Below, piece after piece: positions 28,711-38,200 of a stretch of DNA of 64,000 bases (positions within the stretch are counted from its first letter, which is position 1; every line of letters starts with the position of its first letter). The notes under the pieces are model-generated. The model did no database searches. It saw nothing but the letters and a program-made list of their open reading frames with translations, and was not told the DNA's origin. The stretch comes from Pseudomonas protegens CHA0 (GTDB taxonomy: Bacteria; Pseudomonadota; Gammaproteobacteria; Pseudomonadales; Pseudomonadaceae). A program made the position numbers and the translations under genes. The DNA lies in the NCBI RefSeq assembly GCF_000397205.1, contig NC_021237.1:4651001-4715000 (forward strand), in the 5' to 3' direction.

Positions 28711-31700
28711 CTAAGAAATTATTTTTTCAAGATCATCGGGAGATAAACGTTTGAGGGCCTCCAAAGATTTAGCCAATTCATCCTGCAGTGAAGAAGTTGT
28801 CTGCCGCAGGGCCTGAACCTTCTCGACAAAGGCCGCGAGGCTCTCCGCGCCGAACAGCGACTTGATGGGCATATCCACGCCAAACTGCTGCTTGACCCGA
28901 GTCACCACCTGAGCCACCAACAGGGAGTGGCCGCCCAGCTCGAAGAAGTTGTCGCTCATGCCCACCCGATCCAGCTTCAGCACATCGGCCCAGATCGCCG
29001 CGATCTGCTGCTCCAGTTCGCTCTGCGGCGCCACATAGACTTGCTGCATCTGCTGGGCGTCGACCTTGGGCAGGGCCTTGCGATCGAGCTTGCCGTTGGG
29101 GGTCAGCGGCAACGCTTCGAGGAACAGCAGGTAGGCCGGCACCATGTAGTCCGGCACGTGTTCCTTGAGTGCCGTCTTGAGGCTGTCGCGCAGGGCGGCC
29201 TGGGCCTCGACGGTCGGGGTGGCCTCGCTCGGCACGATATAGGCCACCAGTTGCTGGCCGTTTTCGCTGTCATGGGCCAGGACAAAGGCTTCACGCACCG
29301 CCGCCTGCTGCACCAGCCGCGCTTCGATTTCACCCAGCTCGATACGGAAACCGCGGATCTTCACCTGATGGTCGATGCGGCCGATGTACTCGATCACCCC
29401 ATCGGCGCGATAACGGGTCAGGTCGCCGGTGCGGTAGACCCGGCCCCCATCACTGGAGAACGGGTTGGGCACGAATTTCTCGGCAGTCAGCCCTGGGCGC
29501 GCCAGATAGCCGCGAGTCACCCCGGCACCGGCCAGGTACAGCTCGCCGGCACTGCCCACCGGCACCGGTTGCAGGTCCGGGCTGAGGATGTAGCTCTGGG
29601 TGTTGCTGATGGCCCGGCCGATATTGGCCTGGCCGCCGGCCTCGCGCCGGGTGTAGGTCGAGTAGGTGGTGTCTTCCGAAGGGCCGTACAGGTCGTAGAC
29701 ATGCACCAGCCCGGGCTGCTGGTAGAGGCTATCCACCAGCGCCTGTTTCAGCGGCTCACCCGCCAGGTTGATGATCCGCACGCTGGGCGGAATCTGCCCG
29801 CTGCGGTGCAGCGCGGCAATCGCCGAAGGCACGGTATTGATCAAGCGCACCCGGTCGCGGTCCGCCAGCTCCGGCAGTTCCAGGGCGTTGCGGGCCAGGA
29901 CGATGGAACCGCCGCTGGACAGGGTGACAAACAGCTCCCACACCGACAGGTCGAAGCAGATCGAGGTGGAAGCCAGCACCCCTTGCAGGTCATCGGCGCT
30001 GTACACCCGGTTCGACCAGTCGATCAGTGCCAGCACGTTGCGATGGGCAATCGCCACGCCCTTGGGCAGGCCGGTGGAACCGGAGGTGTAGATCACATAA
30101 GCCAGATTGTCCGCAGTAGCTCGCTGCGGCGGATTTTCCGGCGAATACGCGTCCAGCCAACCCGGCTGGGCATCCAGTTGCAGGGTCTGCAAGGACTCCA
30201 CGGACGGCAGCAGCGACAGCAAGGCGCTTTCGGTCAACAGGATCTGTGCCTGACTGTCACGCAGCATGTGGGCCAGACGGTCCTGGGGATAATCCGGGTC
30301 CAGTGGCACATAGGCGCCACCGGCCTTGAGCACCGCCAGCAGCGCCACGACCATTTCCGGGGTGCGCTGCAAGGCCACGCCCACCCGCACTTCAGGCCCC
30401 ACGCCCAGCTCGATCAGCTTGTGCGCCAGGCGGTTGGCCCGGGCATTGAGTTCCCGGTAGCTCAGGCACTGGCCAGCGAACAACAGGGCCTCGGACTCCG
30501 GGCTTTTCAGTGCTTGTGCTTCCACCAACTGCTGCACGCAACCATCGCTGGGGAACTCACCGGTGGCCGGGGTCCACTCGTGCAGCAACTGGTGCTGCTC
30601 GGCAGCGCCCAGCAGCGGCAGGTCCCCCAGGCGCTGGCGTGGCTGCTGGACGATGCCCTGCAGCAACTGCACCCAGGACTGGGCCAGACGCTCGATGGTG
30701 GAAGCCTCGAACAGGTCGCAGGCATAGGTCAGGGAGGCCCAGAGGCGATCCCCGGACTCGAAGGTATCCAGGCTCAGATCGAACTGGGTCGTGCTGTCCT
30801 CGCCACTGAGCATCTGCACCTGCAACCCTGGAACCTCCAGGGTTGCAGCGTCCTGGCGGGCGGCCGCCTGGTGGTTGAACATCACCTGGAACAGCGGGCT
30901 GTAGCTCAGGCTGCGCTCCGGCTTGAGGGCTTCCACCAGTTGTTCGAAGGGCAGGTCCTGATGTTCCTGGGCCTGCAGCGCGGCTCTTTTGACCTGCTGC
31001 AGGAAATCATTGAAGCCCAGTTGCCCGTCGACCTCGGCCTTGAACACCTGGGTGTTGACGAAGAAGCCGATCAGGCGCTCGGTTTCCACCCGGTTGCGGT
31101 TGGCGGTGGGCACCCCGACGCGGATGTCCGCCTGGCCGCTGTAGCGGTGCAGCAAGACCTGGAACGAGGCCAGCAACAGCATGAACAGCGTGACCCCTTC
31201 GCGCTGGGCCAGCTGTTTCAGGGCCCCCGGCAAGGCGCCATCCAGGCTGATGCCATGGCGCGCGCCCTTGTGGCTTTGCTGCAACGGCCGCGGATGGTCC
31301 AGGGGCAAATCCAGAACCTGAACGCCGCCTTCCAGTTGCTGCAACCAGTAATCCAGTTGCCGCTCGCGCTCACCGGCTTCCATCCACTGGCGTTGCCAGG
31401 CCGCGTAGTCCGCGTACTGCACCGCCAGCGCCGGCAACTCGGCCTGCTGCCCCTGGCTTTGGGCGCCATAGAGCCGGATCAGTTCCTCCACCATCAACTG
31501 CATCGACCAGCCATCGGAAACGATGTGGTGCTGGACCAGCACCAGCACATGCTCGTCCTCCGCCAGGCGCACCAGGGTGGCCCGCAGCAACGGCCCCTGG
31601 CGCAGGTCGAACGGCTGACGTACCTGGGTGTCGATAACCTGCTTGATCAAGTCATCGGTGTTGCCGGCCTCCACCAGCAGGGACAAGTCTTGCTGGCTGA

Positions 31701-34700
31701 TGGGCAAGCGGGCCTGGGCCGCGATCACCTGGATCAGGCCCCGGGCGCTCTCGACAAAGTGCGTGCGCAAGCTTTCATGGCGGGCGATCAAGGCATCGAA
31801 ACTGCTTTGCAGGGCCCGGCTATCCAGCGAGCCGCGCAGGCGCAGGGCCATGGGGATGTAATAGGCGCTGCTGTCGGGGTCCAGCTGCCAGAGGAACCAC
31901 TGGCGTTCCTGGGCATAGGACACCGCCAGCGGCTGCTGCCGGTCCACCAGGGGAATCGGCTGGAGTGGCTGGGCAGTTTCCGGGCCCAGCAGGCGGACGA
32001 AATCTTCCAGCGACTCGCCTTCGAACAACAGCTTGAGGGGGGCCTCGATGCCCAGCTCCTGGCGGATGCGCGACATCACCTGGGTAGCCAGCAGCGAATG
32101 GCCGCCGAGCTCGAAGAAGTTATCGGTCAAGCCGACCTTTTCCAGTTTCAGCACCTGGGCCCAGATCCCGGCCACTTGCTGTTCGCGCTCGCTGCGCGGG
32201 GCCACGTGGGCCTGCTGCAACAGGCTGCCGTCGATGGCCGGCAAGGCAGCGCGATTGAGCTTGCCATTGGCGGTCAGGGGCAGCGCCTGGAGGAACAGCA
32301 CATGGGCCGGAACCATGTAGCCCGGCAGGTGCTCGCGCAGCCCGGCCTTGATGGCGTCGCGCAGGGGCAGTTGCTCGGCAAGCGGGTCCTGGCCGTTCCA
32401 GTCCAGGCCGGCGGGCACCACGTAGGCCACCAGTTGCGGGCCGTCGGGACCTTCCGGGGCCAGCACCACCGCCTCGCGCACCGCAGGCAACTCCAGCAGC
32501 CGCGCTTCGATCTCCCCCAGCTCGATGCGGAAACCGCGGATCTTCACCTGGTGGTCGATACGGCCGATGTAGCCGATCGAACCGTCGGCCTGATAACGCG
32601 CCAGATCGCCGGTACGGTAGAGCCGCCCACCAGCCTCGCCAAACGGGTCCGGGACAAACCGCGCCGCACTCAAGTCGCCGCGGTTCAGGTAGCCCCAGGC
32701 CAGCCCGGCACGCCCGACATAGAGTTCACCGATGCAGCCCTTGGGCACCGGTTGCAGGTTGCTGTCCAGCAAATACCAGGACATGTCGGGGATCAGCTCG
32801 CCAATCGGGCTGGCCCCCGCCAGGCTCAGGTCCGCCACGGACAAGGGACGGTAGGTCACGTGCACCGTGGTTTCGGTGATGCCGTACATGTTCACCAACT
32901 GCGGGCGCTGATCGCCGAAACGCTGGAACCAGGGTTGCAGGGTATTGACCTCCAGGGCCTCGCCACCGAACACGATGTAGCGCAACCGGTGCGCAGGCTC
33001 GGCGCTGCAGGCCACGTGCATCAACTGGCGGAACGCCGACGGCGTCTGGTTGAGCACCGTCACGCCCTCGCTGCAGAGCAGCGGGTAGAAGTCCTGGGCC
33101 GAGCGCGCCACCTCCTGGGGGACGATCAGCAGCCGCCCGCCATACAGCAGGGCACCGAAGATCTCCCACACCGAGAAGTCGAACGCATAGGAGTGGAACA
33201 GGCTCCAGACATCCTCGGCGCCGAACTGGAACCACTGCTCGGTGGCCGCGAACAGGCGCAGGACGTTGTGGTGTGGCTGCAAGGTGCCCTTGGGCTTGCC
33301 GGTGGAACCGGAGGTGTAGATCACGTAGGCCAGGTTTTCGGGCGTCACCCCGACCTCGGGGTTGTCGACCCGGTAGCCGTCCAGGGGCTGCTCCAGCAAC
33401 CAGGTACTGCCGGCAAACGCCGGCAAGCCCTGCAGCAGATGCTCCTGGGTCAGCAGCAACGCGATGGCGCTGTCCTGCATCATGTGCTGCAGGCGGTCCT
33501 GGGGATAGGCCGGGTCCAGCGGCACATAGGCACCGCCGGCCTTGAGAATTGCCAGCAGGCCGATGACCATCTCCAGGCTGCGCTCCACCGCCAGCCCCAC
33601 CAGTACATTGGGCCCCACGCCCTGCTCGATGAGCTTGTGCGCCAGACGGTTGGCCCGCTCGTTGAGCTGCTGGTAGTCCAGGCTCTGCCCGGCGAAGGTC
33701 AGGGCAATGGCCTGGGGCGCCCTGGCGGCCTGAGCCTCGATGAGCTGATGGACGCAGGCCCGGGAAGGGAATGCCTGCTGCAGCCGGTTCCACTGGTCGA
33801 GGATCTGCGCCTGCTCGTCGGCCCCCAGCAATGGCAACAGGCCGATGCGCTGCTGTGGCTGGCTGGCCACGCTTTGCAGCAACTGGCGCCAATGGGCGGC
33901 CAGGCGCTCGATGGTGGCGGCGTCGAACACATCGGTGGCATAGACCAGAGACGCGGCGATCCGGCCCTGGGTTTCCACGGTGTCCAGGGTCAGGTCGAAC
34001 TGCGCCGACTGCCCCTGGGCGTCCAGGGCCTCGATGCTCAGGCCCGGCAGGTTCAGAGGCCCGGCTGCGCCCACCGCTTCCACCTGGTGATTGAACATCA
34101 CCTGGAACAGCGGGTTGTGGCTCAGGCTGCGCTCCGGCTGCAAGGCCTCTACCAACTGCTCGAACGGCAGGTCCTGGTGCGCCTGCGCCGCCAGGGCGGT
34201 CTGGCGTACCTGCTGCAGCAACTGGCTGAAGGACATCTGCCCGTCGATCTCGGCCTTGAGCACCTGGGTGTTGACGAAGAAGCCGATCAGGCGCTCGGTC
34301 TCGACCCGGTTGCGGTTGGCAATGGGCACACCGACGCGGATATCGGCCTGGCCGCTGTAGCGGTGCAGCAGGGTCTGGAACGAGGCCAGCAACAGCATGA
34401 ACAGGGTCACCCCTTCCCGCTGGGCCAGGCTGCCCAGGGCTTCACTCAAGGGCTGCTCCAGGGTCAGCTCCAGGCGCCCGCCCCGATGGCTCTGCACCGC
34501 GGGGCGCGGGCGATCCAGAGGCAGTTCGAGCAAGGGTTGCTCGCCGCCCAGTTGCGCCGTCCAGTAGGCCAGTTGCCGGTCCTTTTCACCGGCCTCCATC
34601 CAGTGGCGCTGCCAGAGGGCGTAATCGGCATACTGGATCGGCAGCGCCGGCAACGGCGCCGTCTGCCCTTGGCAGTAACCGATGTAGAGCGCGATCAGTT

Positions 34701-35292
34701 CATCCACCATGACCTGCATCGACCAGCCATCGGAGACGATGTGGTGCTGGGTCAGGACCAGCACATGGTCATTCTCGGCCACCTGCAACAGGCCGACCCT
34801 GAGCAACGGCCCGGCCAGCAGATCGAACAGCTTCCGGGTCTGGGCCTGGACGAAGTCCTGCACGGCCGCATTGATCTGCTGCTGGCTCGCCTGCGCCGGT
34901 AGTGCCTGGCGCACCAGTTCCAGGCGCGCCTCGGGGGCGACCACCTGCAGCGCCGTGTCGGCCTCCTCGACGAAATGCGTGCGCAGGCTTTCATGCCGGG
35001 CGATCAGGCTGTCGAAGCTGCGCTGCAAGGCCTCGACATTCAGTTTCCCGCGCAGGCGCAGGGCCTTGGGAATGTGATAGGCCGTGCTCTCGGGCGCCAG
35101 TTGCCAGAGAAACCACTGGCGTTGCTGGGCATAGGACAGCGGCAGGCGCTCCTGGCTCAGGCGCACCTCGGGAATCGGCAGGTTGGCCGGGGAGATGCCC
35201 TGTTCGAGCATCTTCTGCAGGTAGACCTTGCGCTTCTCCAGGGGCAGAAGGATGAAGCCTTTGACAATTTTCAGCGCGGTGGTGTTGTCCAT
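28711..35292 (-). CDS. pvdJ: Pyoverdine NRPS, two modules: Thr-Ala
   Basis: 2193-aa middle synthetase. Approximate domains by residue: LCL C (HHIVSDGWSM, 185), A1 (YTSGSTGKPKG near 660; FDFSVWEI near 705), T1 (LGGHSLL, 1063), LCL C (1256), A2 (YTSGSTG 1735; FDLSVW 1780), T2 (LGGHSLL, 2120) and a 60-residue helical tail that may dock to PvdD. A1 code reads DFWNVGMVH, the established Thr code. A2 reads DLWNNALTY, an Ala code, and is nearly identical to the first A domain of the downstream gene. No E domain, so L-Thr and L-Ala are predicted. The ATG overlaps the upstream stop by one base (TAATG), indicating translational coupling. It lacks a TE, so the chain passes on to PvdD. Confidence 0.93.
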   Translation of the reverse strand: MDNTTALKIVKGFILLPLEKRKVYLQKMLEQGISPANLPIPEVRLSQERLPLSYAQQRQWFLWQLAPESTAYHIPKALRLRGKLNVEALQRSFDSLIARHESLRTHFVEEADTALQVVAPEARLELVRQALPAQASQQQINAAVQDFVQAQTRKLFDLLAGPLLRVGLLQVAENDHVLVLTQHHIVSDGWSMQVMVDELIALYIGYCQGQTAPLPALPIQYADYALWQRHWMEAGEKDRQLAYWTAQLGGEQPLLELPLDRPRPAVQSHRGGRLELTLEQPLSEALGSLAQREGVTLFMLLLASFQTLLHRYSGQADIRVGVPIANRNRVETERLIGFFVNTQVLKAEIDGQMSFSQLLQQVRQTALAAQAHQDLPFEQLVEALQPERSLSHNPLFQVMFNHQVEAVGAAGPLNLPGLSIEALDAQGQSAQFDLTLDTVETQGRIAASLVYATDVFDAATIERLAAHWRQLLQSVASQPQQRIGLLPLLGADEQAQILDQWNRLQQAFPSRACVHQLIEAQAARAPQAIALTFAGQSLDYQQLNERANRLAHKLIEQGVGPNVLVGLAVERSLEMVIGLLAILKAGGAYVPLDPAYPQDRLQHMMQDSAIALLLTQEHLLQGLPAFAGSTWLLEQPLDGYRVDNPEVGVTPENLAYVIYTSGSTGKPKGTLQPHHNVLRLFAATEQWFQFGAEDVWSLFHSYAFDFSVWEIFGALLYGGRLLIVPQEVARSAQDFYPLLCSEGVTVLNQTPSAFRQLMHVACSAEPAHRLRYIVFGGEALEVNTLQPWFQRFGDQRPQLVNMYGITETTVHVTYRPLSVADLSLAGASPIGELIPDMSWYLLDSNLQPVPKGCIGELYVGRAGLAWGYLNRGDLSAARFVPDPFGEAGGRLYRTGDLARYQADGSIGYIGRIDHQVKIRGFRIELGEIEARLLELPAVREAVVLAPEGPDGPQLVAYVVPAGLDWNGQDPLAEQLPLRDAIKAGLREHLPGYMVPAHVLFLQALPLTANGKLNRAALPAIDGSLLQQAHVAPRSEREQQVAGIWAQVLKLEKVGLTDNFFELGGHSLLATQVMSRIRQELGIEAPLKLLFEGESLEDFVRLLGPETAQPLQPIPLVDRQQPLAVSYAQERQWFLWQLDPDSSAYYIPMALRLRGSLDSRALQSSFDALIARHESLRTHFVESARGLIQVIAAQARLPISQQDLSLLVEAGNTDDLIKQVIDTQVRQPFDLRQGPLLRATLVRLAEDEHVLVLVQHHIVSDGWSMQLMVEELIRLYGAQSQGQQAELPALAVQYADYAAWQRQWMEAGERERQLDYWLQQLEGGVQVLDLPLDHPRPLQQSHKGARHGISLDGALPGALKQLAQREGVTLFMLLLASFQVLLHRYSGQADIRVGVPTANRNRVETERLIGFFVNTQVFKAEVDGQLGFNDFLQQVKRAALQAQEHQDLPFEQLVEALKPERSLSYSPLFQVMFNHQAAARQDAATLEVPGLQVQMLSGEDSTTQFDLSLDTFESGDRLWASLTYACDLFEASTIERLAQSWVQLLQGIVQQPRQRLGDLPLLGAAEQHQLLHEWTPATGEFPSDGCVQQLVEAQALKSPESEALLFAGQCLSYRELNARANRLAHKLIELGVGPEVRVGVALQRTPEMVVALLAVLKAGGAYVPLDPDYPQDRLAHMLRDSQAQILLTESALLSLLPSVESLQTLQLDAQPGWLDAYSPENPPQRATADNLAYVIYTSGSTGLPKGVAIAHRNVLALIDWSNRVYSADDLQGVLASTSICFDLSVWELFVTLSSGGSIVLARNALELPELADRDRVRLINTVPSAIAALHRSGQIPPSVRIINLAGEPLKQALVDSLYQQPGLVHVYDLYGPSEDTTYSTYTRREAGGQANIGRAISNTQSYILSPDLQPVPVGSAGELYLAGAGVTRGYLARPGLTAEKFVPNPFSSDGGRVYRTGDLTRYRADGVIEYIGRIDHQVKIRGFRIELGEIEARLVQQAAVREAFVLAHDSENGQQLVAYIVPSEATPTVEAQAALRDSLKTALKEHVPDYMVPAYLLFLEALPLTPNGKLDRKALPKVDAQQMQQVYVAPQSELEQQIAAIWADVLKLDRVGMSDNFFELGGHSLLVAQVVTRVKQQFGVDMPIKSLFGAESLAAFVEKVQALRQTTSSLQDELAKSLEALKRLSPDDLEKIIS
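28973..31257 (-). repeat. Near-identical Ala C-end/A-domain block, copy in pvdJ
   Basis: Partner of 25610-27900. Similarity stops at the T domain: here LGGHSLL (no epimerase follows) instead of LGGDSII (epimerase follows), so the duplicated unit excludes the carrier protein. Confidence 0.8.
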
Positions 35293-38200
35293 TACACAGC
35301 CTCCATTTCGTCGAGCAACAGTTCCAGCGCACTCAGGTCGGCGCCTTGCACCTGGCCGGGCGCCTGTTGCAACTGGCTGACGAACAGCCCCAGGGTGGGA
35401 AATTCAAACGCCATCTGCACACTGACCTGGCGCCCAAGCTTGAGCTGGACTCGAGAGACCATCGCGGTTACCAACAAGGAATGCCCACCTAGTTCAAAGA
35501 AGTTATCGTTCATGCCCACTTGCTCGACCTCCAGCACCTGGGCCCAGATCGCCGCGACCTGCTGTTCCAGTTCGCTCTGTGGGGCGATGTAGGCCTGCTG
35601 CAACAGGCTGGCGTCGGCCTTGGGCAGGGCCTTGCGGTCCAGCTTGCCGTTGGGGCTCAGCGGCAGGGCCTCAAGGAACAGCAGGTGCGCCGGCAGCATG
35701 TAGTCCGGCAGTACCTCCTTGAGGGCCGCTTTGAGTTGCTCGCGCACCTGTGCCTGCTGTTCCGGGCTCTCTACCGCCACGCCCGCGGCCGCCACTACGT
35801 AGGCCACCAGCTGTGGACCACCGGCCGCCTCCTGGGCCAGCACCACGGCTTCGCGCACCAGTGGCAGCTCCAGCAGCCGCGCTTCGATCTCGCCCATTTC
35901 GATGCGGAAACCGCGGATCTTCACCTGGTGGTCGATGCGCCCGGCGTACTCGATCACGCCCTCGGCGTCATAGCGGGCCAGATCGCCTGAGCGGTACAGG
36001 CGACCGCCATCGCTGCTGAACGGATCGGGAATGAAACGCTCGGCAGTCAGGCCTGGGCGGTCGTGGTAACCCCGGGCCAGCAGCTCGCCCCCGATCATCA
36101 GCTCGCCTGTGGCGCCGCTGAGGGTCAGGTTGCCGCTGTTGTCCAGCAAGTAGATGGAGCGGCCCGGCAAGCCCTTGCCCAGCGGCATCTGGCTCGGCAA
36201 GGCTTGCCCGTCCTCCAGGTAACGACTGCAGTCATGGGCGGTAACGCTCACCGTGGCCTCGGTCGGGCCGTAGGTGTTGAGCAGGCAAGCGTGTTTCAGG
36301 CCAGCCTTTTTCCACGCCGCCACGCCTTCTGCCGGCATGGCTTCGCCCCCCAGGTTGAGCTGGCGCAGGCGGCCAAAGTCGCGGGGTTCGCGGCTGGCGA
36401 AGTCCTTGCCCAGCATGAACCAGTAGGCGGTGCTCAGATCGACGATGCTGATGCCCTGCTCGATCAGCTCGCGGTAGAAGGTTTCGCTGTCCCACAGTGC
36501 CTTGCCGCGAATCACCACCGAGGCGCCACAGATCAGCGCCGGGTACAGCTGTTCGACAAAGGCGTCGAAGTTGAAGGTGGAGAACTGCAGGCCACGGTCT
36601 GCCGCGCTCATGTTGAAGTAGTCCCGGGAAACCTGGGCGTGCTGGGTCAAGGCGCGGTGGCTGATATCCACACCCTTGGGCCGGCCGGTGGAACCGGAGG
36701 TGTACATCACATAGGCCAGGTTGTCGGCCTGGGCCCGCGGCGCTGGATTGTTCAGGGAGTAGCCGTCCAGGCCCTGCTGATCCAGGCACAGGTGGGGTAC
36801 CTCCACCCCGTCGCGCAGGCGTTCCAGCAGCGGCGACTGGGTCAGCAGCAGCTGGATGCCGCTGTCCTGCATCATGTAGTGCAGGCGCTCCTGGGGGTAT
36901 TCGGGGTCCAGCGGCACATAGGCGCCACCGGCCTTGAGCACCGCCAGCAGGCCGACAAGCATGTCCAGCCCGCGCTCCACTGCGATGCCGACCCGGACAT
37001 CCGGACCCACGCCCTGCTCGATCAGCTTATGGGCCAACTGGTTGGCCCGCTGGTTGAACTGGCCATAGCTCAGTTGCTGGCCGGCGCACAGCAGCGCCAC
37101 GGCATCCGCAGTGCGTGCGGCCTGGGCCTCGATCAACTGCTGGACGCAGAGCGGCGACAGGTCTCGCGCCGGAGTACGGCTGCGTTGCTCCTCGATCAAG
37201 CGGCGCTCGGTAGCGCCAGTCAGCGCCAACTCACCGATGCTCGCCTGCGGCTGCTCCACCAGCGCCATGAGCACCTGCTCCAGGTAGCCCGCCAGTTGCC
37301 GGATGTTCGCCTCGGCGAAATGCTCCAGGGCATAGCTGTAGTCGAACGCCAGGGTCTGCCCCAGGTACACCGACAGGGTCAGCGGGTAGTTGGTCTGCTC
37401 ATGGTTGGCCGCCATGCCGAAGCTCAACTGCGCCGGTGCACCTTGGGCCAGGGCCTCGGACACCGGGTAGTTCTCGAACACCAGGATGTTGTCGAACAGC
37501 GCCTCGCCCCCCAGACCCGCCCAGCGCTGCACGTCGTACAGCGGCGTGTGTTCGAAATCGCGCAGGGCCAGGTTGCGTTCCTGCACCAGTTGCAGCCAGT
37601 CACTGACCGGCATGTCCGGGCGCGGCGCAGCCACGACCGGCAGCGTGTTGATGAACAGGCCGATCTGTTGCTCCACGCCCTTGAGCTCCGCCGGGCGCCC
37701 GGACACGGTGGCACCGAACACCACGCTGTCCTGCCCGGTGTAGCGTTGCAGCAGCAACAGCCACGCGGCTTGCACCAGGGTGTTGACCGTGACCTTCTGC
37801 TGGCGGGCGAACTCGCTCAAGCGTTGCGTCTGTTGCAGGTCCAGGTGCTGTTGATGGGCGGCGTAGCCCTTGCCGGCCAGGGTCTGGCCACCGCGGCTGA
37901 TGGCCTGGGCCAGACGGGTTGGCTCATCCAGGACCGCCAGTTGCTGCTTCCAGAAGGTCTCGCTGAGCTGGGCGTCCTGGCGTTGCAGCCAGGCGATGTA
38001 GTCGCGGTAGCGCCCGGGCGCATGGCTCGCGAACTGCCCCGCATAGCGTTGCAGCACTTCCCCGAGCAGCCGTGAGTTGCTCCAGCCGTCCATCAGGATG
38101 TGGTGGTTGGTGTAGATCAGGTGGTAACGCTGCTCGCCAGTGCGCACCAGGGTCAGGCGCAGCAGGGGCGCGGCCAGCAGGTCGAAACCACGCAGGCGCT

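Noticed and set aside
28927..34902. A 1991-codon open frame on the plus strand
   Set aside because: It is exactly antisense to pvdJ, composed of low-complexity His/Gln/Leu/Gly-rich sequence without a domain, and is a by-product of high GC codon bias. The same holds for the long antisense frames at 38100-43277, 25345-27126, 43278-45521 and 5738-8605.
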